Source of the DNA: CANDOC01 sp965261725
GTDB lineage: Bacteria; Pseudomonadota; Gammaproteobacteria; Pseudomonadales; Endozoicomonadaceae
Length of the DNA: 64,000 bases
Direction: 5' to 3'
Assembly: GCA_965261725.1 (NCBI GenBank)
Contig: CBDHDU010000043.1
Location: forward strand, 1 to 64,000
Each line of letters starts with the position of its first letter. Position 1 is the stretch's first letter. Below, one piece after another: positions 8,101-16,695 of this stretch. The translations under genes and the position numbers were made by a program. Under the pieces are notes generated by a model. It was not told the origin of the DNA and did no database searches. It worked only from the letters and a program-made list of their open reading frames with translations.

Positions 8101-10053
8101 ATACCTATCCATGCTCCGGTTGTTGCTGAACCTTCCCTGCCAAGGTTTGTAGCACCAGGGGACCGCAGCCGTATTGTGCTGGAGTTTCATAACCTGAGCG
8201 GAATAGATCTGGCACTGAAACCAACGGTAAGTGTTAAACCACCCTTGACCCTTGCTCCGGGAAAACAGGCATTGCCTGCAGCGCTGCCGATTAAAAATGC
8301 TGAGCAGAAAATTTTTGATTACTGGCTTGGTGCTGAGAACAAATCAGAAAATGCTAAAAGTGGTGTATTAGAACTGGGTGCCAGTGCGGAATCCCTGAGC
8401 CTGCAACGACATTGGAAGATTCCGGTCAGACCAGTTATACCGGCAGAGCGGCGAGTACGCCGACTGGTTATTCCTGTAGATGAACAGTTCACCTTAAGAA
8501 AGCAGGAATTGGCAGGGTTGGTGACAGGCAGTGTTAAAGGTCATTTGTTGCTGGCGTCAGGTCCGGTTGTTGATTTGTCCGCTATTGCCGACGGATTGTT
8601 TGCATATCCCTATGGTTGTCTGGAGCAAACAGTCAGTCAGGCATTTCCCCTGTTATATGCAGACCAGCCGGAAGTGCAGTCATTGCAATTGCCCCAACTT
8701 GGAGAAGAGCAGGGGCAGGCAAGGTTGGAAAATGCAGTACAACGCATTATCGGAATGCAGAACCGTCGCGGTGGATTTGGTTGTTGGAATTCATTTGCTG
8801 CTGAAGATCCATGGTTGACGGTGTACGCTGTTGATTTTCTGTTACGTGCACAATCGCACCTGTCTATTCCGAAAGATGTTTTAGATAAAGGTCTTAAGCG
8901 ACTGGAACTGTGGCTGGATCAGGGATTACCCCCCGATAATAATCAGCAATTGTATGTGATTCGTGATTTCTCTGTGCGTTGTTATGCTGCCAGTGTACTT
9001 TCCCGTCAGCTTAAAGCCCCGCTGCCCAGACTGGATTCATTACTTAATCTGCGCCCGTCGAGTATAACCGGGCTATCGCTGGTACAACTCGGAGCCGCAT
9101 TTATACGGCAGGGTGATGCTACGCGTGGTGAAAGATTACTGAGGGAAGGACTGACTAAATCACGCCCCACACAGCCATACTGGCTGGGTGATTATGGTTC
9201 CCAGTTGCGTGATGATGCCTGGGGACTGATTTTGTGTGATGAGCTTGAAGACGAAGCTTTACTTGCACATCGTCTGCCAGAGCAAGAACAGTCTGCGCTG
9301 GAACTGGATAAGATGTTGAGTCATACCGCATGGCCCAGCACTCAGGAACGGCAGATATTGTTTCGCGCCGGCTTGATTCTGGCACGACAGGCAACCCGTT
9401 CATGGCAGGCGCAATGGGGTGATCAGTCGCTTGAAAGGCAGGGGATCGCAACCTTTTCACTGACAGGTCAAACCTTTGGTGCCGATAAGGAAGGGACACC
9501 TGCAGCCTATACGATTCGTAATACCGGTGATCAGCCTTTGTATCTGTTCTGGGAGCTGGACGGTTACCCTCAGGATAACAAGATCAAAACAACGCTTCCT
9601 TATCAGACAGCAAAACGACAGTACTACTCAGTTGAAGGTAAGCTGATTGCAGATGGCAAAGTTGCTGTAGGCGATATTATTATTGCGGTTGTCACCTGCT
9701 CGGTGAACGAACCGGTTTATGAAGCCTTGCTGGTGGACTTATTGCCTGCAGGGCTGGAACCGGAAAAATCAGACAATCTGCGTACATTATTAAACCAGAT
9801 TCAGGTGGATGGTCGTCCGTTGTCAGAACAGCTGACATCACCGAAATATCAGGAGCAACGATCAGACCGGTATGTTGCATCAGCATCAATGGAAAAAGGA
9901 CAGGTTTACCGGTTCGCCTATTTATTACGGGCGGTCAGCGAAGGTGAATATGCCGTACCGCCGGTATGGGTTGAAGATATGTTTACACCGGAACGTCACT
10001 TTGCATCGGGTGGTGGTCGCTTGAAAGTTGTGAGTAGCAGGGCAGAAAAATGA
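5188..10053 (+). CDS. yfhM: Bacterial alpha-2-macroglobulin (YfhM type)
   Basis: 1621 residues, close to E. coli YfhM. The start at ATG 5188 has GGGAG seven bases upstream and opens a signal peptide (about 27 residues, ending near NLPAAEP); Cys21 in LAVSC might be lipidated as in YfhM. The thioester motif CLEQ is present at residues 1144-1147 within YPYGCLEQTVSQAFPLLY, followed by the alpha-barrel thioester domain with GGFGCW. Macroglobulin and bait-region domains fill the first two thirds. These periplasmic proteins trap proteases and are thought to guard the envelope when it is breached. The stop overlaps the pbpC start by 4 bases, the same gene pair as in E. coli, where PBP1C is thought to repair peptidoglycan. 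This may be a useful defence for a cell with its own T6SS. Confidence 0.92.
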   Translation: MRKSMAAICQLVFLFLLAVSCNLPAAEPVMRLVYLGAVNIEGRLALGIAPDQPFSREHDWDKLLRVEPLSGSATGRWRIAGDGALLIYEPVMSGHHYQVTVTDTNLFDVSGLAASESLKPDSGNNTRTDATAEFTVEIKPLAPVARFKGRGPVVAVEAGDTLPVETVNAPEFDIEFLKVNDLHRFAELFYWNRDRSTWDLSRLSGSCTSLDSRRYHVSALPNQKFISRVSLDWLPGRGLYIAVLKRAGGYDYRDFNIRTVLRTDLGLHVRLYPERCMIVAAALSSGNVPENAELTVLGKEGERFKGAVNKDGIVELDFRPAPDDVLLLRTADDMSLMTLRDVALDLSGFDIKGEVSKPLSVFGWTNRTLIQPGEAVPWCVLLRDMDGRQVTTQPLTFKLVSADGRIVSERRLQPEINGFYRTEFTVPADAPLGRWRVLVYSDPSAAPLQTLAFDVQEFLPERMALETGKPDGALLLEKPFAVSLKGRYLFGSPASGNQVTANAAWYWMPESQPDWKGYIFGHQPQLPRLFQNLEPVKLDAEGQGSLTVTPPLPERPTPLNVRLNLGLEEWGGRPVTREVEARLWPEQAVPGIYPEFSNYQIEENSEAGFNVIVVNANGSVVTGQSLNAVLIQRQRDVFWVYEAGRGWQLKEEHHDIPQAVRTLTSGSEPVRVYFPVTQGQYILRIQYAGDKDSSSPLTEYSFRAGWGDDIPPPKPGQLTLRTDKPRYHVGDKVTLQVYSPQVGEMLVALESDRMLWQQRSHVDAGETSVTFNLHKDWQRHDLYASALLFSKKESGLPQRLLGIKPILLDRDKRQLSVALKTGKALPETKLDIQVQAEGIKPEDNAAVVISLVDQGILALGKYPTPDPASFFFGRKRYSSDLLDLYWRIFDQPKAPFAEYHCGADGGLMMKRSSRAPRALVERKTVALMSQPVKLDQQGQAKVMLDLPDFNGEGKLSAVVFTDNTYGKAEQQIPIHAPVVAEPSLPRFVAPGDRSRIVLEFHNLSGIDLALKPTVSVKPPLTLAPGKQALPAALPIKNAEQKIFDYWLGAENKSENAKSGVLELGASAESLSLQRHWKIPVRPVIPAERRVRRLVIPVDEQFTLRKQELAGLVTGSVKGHLLLASGPVVDLSAIADGLFAYPYGCLEQTVSQAFPLLYADQPEVQSLQLPQLGEEQGQARLENAVQRIIGMQNRRGGFGCWNSFAAEDPWLTVYAVDFLLRAQSHLSIPKDVLDKGLKRLELWLDQGLPPDNNQQLYVIRDFSVRCYAASVLSRQLKAPLPRLDSLLNLRPSSITGLSLVQLGAAFIRQGDATRGERLLREGLTKSRPTQPYWLGDYGSQLRDDAWGLILCDELEDEALLAHRLPEQEQSALELDKMLSHTAWPSTQERQILFRAGLILARQATRSWQAQWGDQSLERQGIATFSLTGQTFGADKEGTPAAYTIRNTGDQPLYLFWELDGYPQDNKIKTTLPYQTAKRQYYSVEGKLIADGKVAVGDIIIAVVTCSVNEPVYEALLVDLLPAGLEPEKSDNLRTLLNQIQVDGRPLSEQLTSPKYQEQRSDRYVASASMEKGQVYRFAYLLRAVSEGEYAVPPVWVEDMFTPERHFASGGGRLKVVSSRAEK

Positions 10054-12152
10054 GGTGGGCTGTCAGGCAGCGCTTTAAAATAGCATTGTCTGTTGTTGCT
10101 GTCATGCTTGGCTCAGGCGTCATTTTATTACTTGCACTTGATCGTTTATATCCTGTTCCGACAGACAAACTGCAAACACCCTCGGTACAGGTAACCGCTG
10201 CTGACGGCGGTATTCTGCGGGTGTTTACCAATGAGCAGGGAAATTATCAGCTACTTGTCGATACGAAAAATATTTCGGCAAACTATCTTGAAACACTGCT
10301 GGTTTATGAGGATCGGCAGTTCTACCGCCATCCCGGTTTTAATCCCTTTTCCATGATACGTGCCCTCTGGCAATGGTGGCATTTCGGGCGGGTGGTTTCC
10401 GGCGGCTCCACCTTAACAATGCAGACGGCGCGCTTAATAGAACTTCATCCGCGCACCTGTATTGGTAAATTCAGGCAGTTATTCCGGGCGGTGCAGCTTG
10501 AACTGCATTATTCAAAACAGCAGATATTAGCGCTTTATCTGAATCATGCGCCCTTCGGGGGTAACCTTGTCGGTGTTGAAGCGGCGGCGTATAGCTGGTT
10601 TGGTAAGTCAGCCAGAAAACTGACTGATGCAGAAGCGGCATTACTGGTGGTTCTGCCTCAGGCTCCGAGTCGCTTCCGTCCAGATCGCTTTCCTCAACAG
10701 GCATTGTTGGCCCGAGATAAAGTGTTAGCGCGTATGTCTATGGCTGGCTGCTGGACCGAGGAGCGTACTCAGCGAGCTAAAGGTGAACCATTACCCCGTG
10801 TAAGGCAGCAATTTCCGTGTCATGCGGCCTGGCTGTCCCGGCAGTTAAGTCAGGCATATCCTGACAGCAAACAGATAACGACGACACTGGATATTGATAT
10901 TCAGGATGCACTGGAACGTTTTACATCTCTGTCACTTTCAGAATTGCCTGATGCGACACAGTTAGGTGTACTGATTGCCTCCAATAAAAATGCAAATGTT
11001 GTCGCCTGTGGTTCATTCAACCGGAATGATCAGTTGGCACAGGCAGACAGAGTACGCACGATTTGTTCTCCCGGTTCAACCTTAAAGCCGTTTATTTATG
11101 GTATGGCAATCGATGACGGGCTGGTTCACTCAGCAACGCTGCTGGCAGATTTGCCCTGGGATTTTGATGGGTATCGTCCGGTTAACTTCAGTGGTGGCTT
11201 TTATGGTGCTGTCACATTAGCTGATGCGTTGAAGCTGTCTCTTAATGTGCCTGCTGTTCAGGTACTGGAACAATTGAAACCGCGAATATTTCTGGAACGG
11301 CTGCAAACAGCGGGAATTGAACTGAAAAGTGATGAGCCGGGTTTAAGTCTGGCGCTGGGGGCGGGTGGTATTAATCTGGACAGCTTGGTTCGTATGTATC
11401 TTGCTCTGGCAAAGGAAGGGCATTGCACGACTTTACGCTATAGACCGGATCAGCTGCAGCAGGAAAAACAACTGCTGTCATCTGCAAGTGCCTGGATTAT
11501 TCGGACATTGCTGGAAGATATTGGTATTCCGGGACGAGCTGATCTGGATGGTCAGAAGCGTATTGCCTGGAAATCGGGCACCAGTTATGGACATCGCGAT
11601 GTCTGGGCTATTGGTGTTGGCAGTGAATATACTGTTGGCATCAGTATTGGCAGAGCGGATGGCTCGCCTCAATCCGCGCTTACCGGGCCGGAAACAGCAG
11701 GCGGCATTCTGTTTGATATTTTTGATCTGTTACCTTCATCGCAGCATGAATACCGTCACCCAAAACCGGATAATGTACAGCTGGCAGAAATTTGTTGGCC
11801 ATCAGGCCGGTGCTGCGTAACAAAGAAACAGAAATGTGGAGAAGTAAAAACGGCTTGGCTGGTGGATAGTCGAGCGCCGGCAACACCACCTGCCATAATG
11901 GAACGTTTTTCAGCATTTGGTGATCAACATCTGAATATTCTTAGCCCTCGGTGTGGTATGAAAGTGGCTGTTGGTCGGCATAGCCTCCCTTTAATGACTC
12001 AGGGAGGGCAGGGTGTAGTGAGTTGGTATTGTAATGGGCACTTGCTCGCGAAGCCCGAACTGGATCTGTCAGATATGGATAGGGGTAATTATAAACTGAC
12101 GGCAGTCGATGCCGAAGGGGAACATGTTTCAGTTGCTATTCAGTTATTGTGA
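10050..12152 (+). CDS. pbpC: Penicillin-binding protein 1C
   Basis: 700 residues with one N-terminal membrane anchor. The glycosyltransferase (GT51) domain shows the catalytic Glu in YEDRQFYRHPG (Glu about residue 87) and GGSTLTMQTARL. The transpeptidase domain has SxxK as S343-TLK in CSPGSTLKPF, SLN in LSLNVPAVQ, and KSGTS (K508) in place of KTG. The C-terminal stretch with LNILSPRCGMK matches the PBP1C C-terminal domain. PBP1C polymerises glycan strands at the inner membrane; its crosslinking activity is debated in E. coli. The start ATG overlaps the yfhM stop, so translation is probably coupled. Confidence 0.93.
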   Translation: MRWAVRQRFKIALSVVAVMLGSGVILLLALDRLYPVPTDKLQTPSVQVTAADGGILRVFTNEQGNYQLLVDTKNISANYLETLLVYEDRQFYRHPGFNPFSMIRALWQWWHFGRVVSGGSTLTMQTARLIELHPRTCIGKFRQLFRAVQLELHYSKQQILALYLNHAPFGGNLVGVEAAAYSWFGKSARKLTDAEAALLVVLPQAPSRFRPDRFPQQALLARDKVLARMSMAGCWTEERTQRAKGEPLPRVRQQFPCHAAWLSRQLSQAYPDSKQITTTLDIDIQDALERFTSLSLSELPDATQLGVLIASNKNANVVACGSFNRNDQLAQADRVRTICSPGSTLKPFIYGMAIDDGLVHSATLLADLPWDFDGYRPVNFSGGFYGAVTLADALKLSLNVPAVQVLEQLKPRIFLERLQTAGIELKSDEPGLSLALGAGGINLDSLVRMYLALAKEGHCTTLRYRPDQLQQEKQLLSSASAWIIRTLLEDIGIPGRADLDGQKRIAWKSGTSYGHRDVWAIGVGSEYTVGISIGRADGSPQSALTGPETAGGILFDIFDLLPSSQHEYRHPKPDNVQLAEICWPSGRCCVTKKQKCGEVKTAWLVDSRAPATPPAIMERFSAFGDQHLNILSPRCGMKVAVGRHSLPLMTQGGQGVVSWYCNGHLLAKPELDLSDMDRGNYKLTAVDAEGEHVSVAIQLL

Positions 12153-12260
12153 TTTCGGAAGACTGATATCAAGTACGGCGATAACTTAAGAATGTTACTA
12201 TTTGCTGAACGTCATCACTCTAACTGTTTCCGTCTGTTCCAACCGCAGGGAAAAGCTGCC

Positions 12261-12893
12261 ATGGATATGAACCTGTCTCTGAACGAAACCCGTGTTATTG
12301 GTTGTTTGCTGGAGAAAGAAAGCACGACACCAGAGCAGTACCCGTTAACCCTTAATGGTCTGACCAATGCCTGCAATCAGAAAAGTAACCGCGAGCCGGT
12401 ACTAAGCCTGACTGAAGCAGAAGTCAGAAGTACATTAAATGATTTGGTAGATAAATTGCTGGTCAGGGAAGAAGAGGGTTCCAGAGTCAGCAAGTTCAAA
12501 CATCGTTTCTGCAATACACCTTTTGGTGATTTGCAGCTAACAGAAGAAGAGCGGGCAATTACTTGTGTACTGTTGTTACGTGGTCCTCAGACACCGGGAG
12601 AACTGCGCAGCAGAACCGGCAGGCTGGCTAAATTTGCCGATGTTAAAGCTGTCGAGCAAACTTTGCAGGAAATGGCGGTAAAAGAGCTGGTTGCTCAATT
12701 GCCGAGAGAAGCCGGACGGCGGGAATCCCGCTTTGCCCACCTGTTTTCCGGTGAAGTTGAAATGGCAACAACCCATGACGTGATGACCAGCACCATGGCA
12801 GATGATAAAGCCAGAATTCAGGAATTGGAGCATGAGGTGAAACTGCTGACTGCTGAGGTAGAACGGCTAAAAGCTGAACTGTCAAAACAGTAA
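12261..12893 (+). CDS. yceH: YceH family protein (DUF480)
   Basis: 210 residues from ATG 12261, with AGGGA upstream; the longer frame from 12192 has no family similarity in its extra residues. The family opening LSLNETRVIGCLLEKESTTPEQYPLT is clearly present, as are the SNREPV and RGPQTPGELRSRT blocks of the two winged-helix domains. The C-terminal 35 residues form a heptad-like coiled coil (IQELEHEVKLLTAEVERLK). The function is not established; the fold suggests DNA binding or dimerisation. It lies 108 bases after pbpC. Confidence 0.9.
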   Translation: MDMNLSLNETRVIGCLLEKESTTPEQYPLTLNGLTNACNQKSNREPVLSLTEAEVRSTLNDLVDKLLVREEEGSRVSKFKHRFCNTPFGDLQLTEEERAITCVLLLRGPQTPGELRSRTGRLAKFADVKAVEQTLQEMAVKELVAQLPREAGRRESRFAHLFSGEVEMATTHDVMTSTMADDKARIQELEHEVKLLTAEVERLKAELSKQ

Positions 12894-12900
12894 GATAAAT

Positions 12901-12932
12901 ACCCGGTTTGGTGTGTGTAGTCCAGACCGGGT
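12901..12932. terminator. Hairpin between convergent genes
   Basis: An 11-base stem (acccggtttgg with tccagaccgggt, one G-T pair) lies between the convergent yceH and the 100-residue gene. It lacks a strong T tract on either strand, so it is a probable but not certain bidirectional terminator. Confidence 0.5.
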
Positions 12933-12937
12933 AGTGA

Positions 12938-13240
12938 TTACCTCTTTCGGCGCTCATAAGTTGGCTGATCATAGGCGGAATAATCCAGATTCTTCTGCTG
13001 CCACTTTCCCTCAGTCATCGATTTTTTGGCATCAAGGGACATGCCATAGACGGCATAATGGATTTCGTTAATCAGCTTTTTCAATTCATTCGATGTAATC
13101 AAACCAAGCTGTATTCCTGCCTCCATAAAACCTTCACAGCGAAGCTGCTCTTCTTTTGATGAGGGGGAATGCCCATCTGACGTTTTATAAAAACGGGTCA
13201 GTTGCTGACTAAAGGCTTCTATAAACTGTTCTTTAAGCAT
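12938..13240 (-). CDS. Small cytosolic protein of unknown function
   Basis: 100 residues, soluble, with no signal peptide or membrane helix. The first half is helical (MLKEQFIEAFSQQLTRFYK...) and the C-terminus is basic (YERRKR). I do not recognise the family. The IS66 element at 13268 has inserted 27 bases upstream of the start codon, separating the gene from its native promoter, so its expression may now be lost or driven from the IS end. Confidence 0.65.
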   Translation of the reverse strand: MLKEQFIEAFSQQLTRFYKTSDGHSPSSKEEQLRCEGFMEAGIQLGLITSNELKKLINEIHYAVYGMSLDAKKSMTEGKWQQKNLDYSAYDQPTYERRKR

Positions 13241-13267
13241 GGTGTTGACTCTGTTTTATTATTTTTC

Positions 13268-14877
13268 GTAACTATTCAGCACCCTCACAATAAGCTGGTA
13301 TTTTCGTGATTTTGTGTCATTTTCAAATACAGTTCTTCTCTGACCAACGCTTGTTATGAGTCAACTTGATCCCGAGTTTCAGATTATCGTCACCCTCCTT
13401 GCTATCGTAAATGATCAGCAAGAGCAGATCGGTGGCCTGGGCGATCAGGTAGCAAAACTGGAAACAGAAAATAAGGAACTCGCGGACAGACTCAACATCA
13501 ACAGCCGGAACAGCAGTAAGCCTCCCTCTACAGACGGTTATGCAAAGCCTGCTGCCAAACAGAAAGACTCATCTGCCACGGTGGAGGGTGAGCCACAAGA
13601 CGACAAACCTAACCCAAAAAGCTTACGACAGAGGTCTGGTCGAAAGCCCGGCGGTCAGAAAGGTCACAAAGGTTCAACGCTTCAGCAAGTCGCTGACACT
13701 GACCGCACCCAATATCACCCGGTTATAGACTGTGAGAAGTGCCATCAGTCCCTGCACTCTGCAAACATTGCCAAGTTGGTTGAAAGGCAAGTATTTGAAC
13801 CGGGTCGTTTTGGTCACTTTGAAGTGACAGCCCATGTGGCCGAAATCAAAGAGTGCCGCTGCGGTCACATGACACAAGCCCGTTTCCCTGAAGGAGTTGA
13901 TGCTCACGTGCAGTATGGACCGGTGACTCAGGCGCTGGCCGTGTATCTTTGTCAGTATCAACTTATACCTTGCAAGCGTGCCTCCCAGTTCTTCATGGAT
14001 ATTTTCGGATTGGAAGTCAGTCCGGGTTCCATCTGCACCTTCCAGAGCAATGCTTATGACCGGTTAGCCAGCACTGAGCAGGCAATTAGTGACGCCCTTA
14101 AGGTTGAACCCATTGCAGGCGCTGATGAAACAGGCATGAGAGTAGCCGGAGCGCTGTGGTGGATGCATGTCCTGCGTACTGACAAGTGGACGTACTATCA
14201 TCTGGACTTGAGTAAAGGACATTCCGCCATAGAGACGATGGGTATTTTGCTGACCTTTGCCGGGATACTGGTTCATGACCACTACAAGGTTTACTTCCGC
14301 TATGCTGCGGCTCATGTACTCTGCAATGCCCACCACCTGAGGGAGTTACAGGGTGTCGTTGATCGCGACTGCAACTATCTTGCGGCTCGTCTTCAGCGGC
14401 TGCTGAGACTGGCCTGTCACCTCAGCAATGGTTTTAGAAAGCTGGGAATGAAGGCGATGCCGGAATCCATCCGCCAGCGTATCTCTTCACTGTTCGAGCG
14501 AACAGCAAAAAGGGCGCAAGCGGAAGAAGCCGACTATATGGAACGAGTACGGCAACGGTTGGGGCGTGACAAAGTCAAGAATACGAAAGCGTTCAACTTG
14601 TTTAAGCGGTTGGTGGAGTACAAGGACGAAACTTTGAGGTTCATGACCGACCTCAACATCCCCTTCGACAATAATGGCAGCGAGCAAGACATCAGAAATG
14701 GCAAGGTGAAGCAAAAAATATCGGGCTGCATCAGAAGCGAGGAAGGGGCGAAATGGTATTGCCGAATACGAAGTTATGTTTCATCTGCGAGAAAGCAGGG
14801 GCAGAATGTTTTTGAAGCCCTGCTTATAGCCATGAAGAATTACTGCGGTCACTCTTTGCTGGGTGCTGAATAGTTAC
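13268..14877 (+). mobile_element. IS66 family element, copy 1, complete (1610 bp)
   Basis: Both ends carry the 17-base inverted repeat gtaactattcagcaccc. The 8-base duplication tatttttc flanks it at 13260-13267 and 14878-14885. One transposase gene fills it, with no tnpA or tnpB accessory genes, as in the short IS66 subgroup. The same element occurs at 56568-58177 and, broken up, at 56524-61216. Confidence 0.95.
13356..14873 (+). CDS. IS66 family transposase (TnpC type), copy 1
   Basis: 505 residues. An N-terminal leucine-zipper-like coiled coil (IGGLGDQVAKLETENKELADRL) is followed by a Ser/Lys-rich linker, a zinc-binding part (CEKCHQS, CRCGH) and the DDE domain: Asp in AGADETGMRV, Asp in VHDHYKVYF, Glu in NNGSEQDIRN. 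The frame is intact and its translation is identical to copy 2, so the elements moved recently. Confidence 0.95.
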   Translation: MSQLDPEFQIIVTLLAIVNDQQEQIGGLGDQVAKLETENKELADRLNINSRNSSKPPSTDGYAKPAAKQKDSSATVEGEPQDDKPNPKSLRQRSGRKPGGQKGHKGSTLQQVADTDRTQYHPVIDCEKCHQSLHSANIAKLVERQVFEPGRFGHFEVTAHVAEIKECRCGHMTQARFPEGVDAHVQYGPVTQALAVYLCQYQLIPCKRASQFFMDIFGLEVSPGSICTFQSNAYDRLASTEQAISDALKVEPIAGADETGMRVAGALWWMHVLRTDKWTYYHLDLSKGHSAIETMGILLTFAGILVHDHYKVYFRYAAAHVLCNAHHLRELQGVVDRDCNYLAARLQRLLRLACHLSNGFRKLGMKAMPESIRQRISSLFERTAKRAQAEEADYMERVRQRLGRDKVKNTKAFNLFKRLVEYKDETLRFMTDLNIPFDNNGSEQDIRNGKVKQKISGCIRSEEGAKWYCRIRSYVSSARKQGQNVFEALLIAMKNYCGHSLLGAE

Positions 14878-15052
14878 TATTTTTCTGTGGGCTTTTTTTT
14901 AGGTGTACTCTGAAGAATAAACAAAAAACGTCGATGAATTAAAGAATATAACAACACTATAACGATTGCTGCTTCATCATTATGACACCGGTTATCGCTA
15001 TCATCAGTTATATTCACAGAGAATCTGCCACATGGAAAGTTGGGGTAATTGA

Positions 15053-15964
15053 GTGATTCAACTTCGGCACCTGATGCTTCTGGCCTGCTGCCTGCTATTA
15101 CTAAGGATTGAAACTGTACGGTCAGAAAACTACCGGGTTGCCATTGTTGATCGCTTCTTTCCTCCTGCTGCAGGGTTTGAAGATGATGAACAGCGTGTGG
15201 ATCATGGCTGGCTATACGGATTGCTTGATTTGGATGGTGATGAGCGAAAAGAGCCTTACTACCATGGCGATGTTGTACGGCTGATTGCCGCACACCCTCA
15301 GATCACCTTTATTAATTATCCCATCAGTGACAACAAAGCCCCGATGGCTGAAATTCTGCTTAACCTGCAGAAAATTCATACCCGGCTAAAGGTGCAGCCT
15401 GTTGATGCACTGATCCTGTCGTGGGAGTCATCAACGCTGATCAGTGCATTTGAAAAGCCTCTGCAATTGATTCATGCTGAATATTACAAGCAGGAGATCC
15501 GAAGGTGGGGGAGCGAATACCCTGTCTGGGACGATACTTACAAGATAATCCGCCAACTGGAAGCGCTGGTTGATAATGGAGTGGCTGTCTATACCATCGC
15601 CGGTAACGGTGGTTCCGGAATGGTCAATACATTTTCTTTTGCTGCAGGTGTAACAACGGTTGGTGCAAAGGAAGAAGGACTGAATCACTATATTGCTGAC
15701 AATCCTTTTGTGGATACTTATGCACAAGCGGCCTATCAGGTCAGACGAGTGGATGACGGTAGTGGGGAGCCGCTGGGCTATGATATTGATAATGATGGTT
15801 GTGCGGATATTCCGCTGGAACGCCTGACGGGTTATCGGCAGTCGACAGATGATGAACTCCCGAAGAATTTCTGGAAGCTACTGAGTGGTTCATCTTTCGC
15901 TGCGCCGAGAGCACTTAAATCAGCGCTTTTCTCTGAACTGTCGCTTGCTTATTGCACTGACTAA
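15053..15964 (+). CDS. Secreted subtilase (S8-like) protein
   Basis: 303 residues starting at GTG 15053 (GGGG eight bases upstream), or possibly at ATG 15074. The N-terminus is a signal peptide with a leucine-rich core. The catalytic triad of subtilases can be placed: Asp33 in VAIVDRF, His71 in YHGDVV, and Ser281 in SGSSFAAPRA. The middle motif YTIAGNGGSG corresponds to the oxyanion-hole Asn region (AAGN). The protein is small for a subtilase and the Asp and His motifs are divergent, so I expect a periplasmic or secreted protease of a rare type. It lies 35 bases before a C39-like cysteine peptidase gene and is probably cotranscribed with it. Confidence 0.7.
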   Translation: MIQLRHLMLLACCLLLLRIETVRSENYRVAIVDRFFPPAAGFEDDEQRVDHGWLYGLLDLDGDERKEPYYHGDVVRLIAAHPQITFINYPISDNKAPMAEILLNLQKIHTRLKVQPVDALILSWESSTLISAFEKPLQLIHAEYYKQEIRRWGSEYPVWDDTYKIIRQLEALVDNGVAVYTIAGNGGSGMVNTFSFAAGVTTVGAKEEGLNHYIADNPFVDTYAQAAYQVRRVDDGSGEPLGYDIDNDGCADIPLERLTGYRQSTDDELPKNFWKLLSGSSFAAPRALKSALFSELSLAYCTD

Positions 15965-15999
15965 TTCAGCCTCTCATCGCCTTGATAAAGGGCAAGTTC

Positions 16000-16692
16000 A
16001 TGCCACGTGTTGATCTCAGGCAGATTGAAGAAAATTCATGTAGTGCCGCATGTCTTACCTGTGCCGCAATAGAACTGGGTATCAAGGACTGGCAGGATAC
16101 CAGGCAGAGAACACCACTAAACCCTGACCGTCGTTCGTTGGCCAGTATCCAGACGATGATAGCATTACAGCCGACAAACCGGTCAGGTGTACTTTACTCG
16201 ATGCCGACAAGCATCGTGCTAGTTGCCAGATTTTTGACTTTGTATGGATCTATTTACTGTGCGCCCGGAACAGCATCATTTTTTCAGCGCATCCGTTATC
16301 GCCGTCAGGAAGACTTCGCACAGCAGCATAATATTCTAGTGAATAGAGTCAGCTTGTCAGACAAAGTACTGGCGCCCAATCAGCGGGAACTGCGAGTCGT
16401 CTATTGGCATTCATCTAATCTTACCTGTTTGCCGGATTTTCTGTTATCCGCAGCAACGCCGGGGCTGCATTATGTGATGCGGCGTGAGGACAACTCGATT
16501 ATGGATCCTGCAGTCGGGCGTTCATATGAGAGTATGGAGGCTCTTAATGATGCCCATGAAGAGCGGGCGGCCGAGCTTGCAGGGAATGTTCTACAGCTGA
16601 AAGATACGGGAATCGGTGTATTCCTGTCGACTCACGATCCTGATGATGAGCTGGTTGAGCTTAGCAATACAAAGGTGACGGTGGGATCATAA
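16000..16692 (+). CDS. C39-like papain-fold cysteine peptidase
   Basis: 230 residues from ATG 16000 with AAGGG seven bases upstream. A plausible catalytic set is visible: Cys14 in EENSCSAACLTCAA (compare the C-G-P/A-A-A start of C39 peptidases), His157 in GLHYVMRRE and Asp169 in SIMDPAVG. There is no signal peptide, so it should be cytosolic unless exported by another route. C39-like domains process leader peptides or act as toxins or cargo; which applies here is unknown. The stop codon TAA is formed by the first bases of the TAATTA target repeat of the ISNCY element, so the IS landed exactly at the gene's end without damaging it. Confidence 0.6.
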   Translation: MPRVDLRQIEENSCSAACLTCAAIELGIKDWQDTRQRTPLNPDRRSLASIQTMIALQPTNRSGVLYSMPTSIVLVARFLTLYGSIYCAPGTASFFQRIRYRRQEDFAQQHNILVNRVSLSDKVLAPNQRELRVVYWHSSNLTCLPDFLLSAATPGLHYVMRREDNSIMDPAVGRSYESMEALNDAHEERAAELAGNVLQLKDTGIGVFLSTHDPDDELVELSNTKVTVGS

Positions 16693-16695
16693 TTA

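Noticed and set aside
14877..15293. Minus-strand ORF of 138 residues starting at the IS66 end
   Set aside because: It overlaps the subtilase gene in antisense, reads into the IS flank, and has a His/Gln-rich composition typical of shadow frames.
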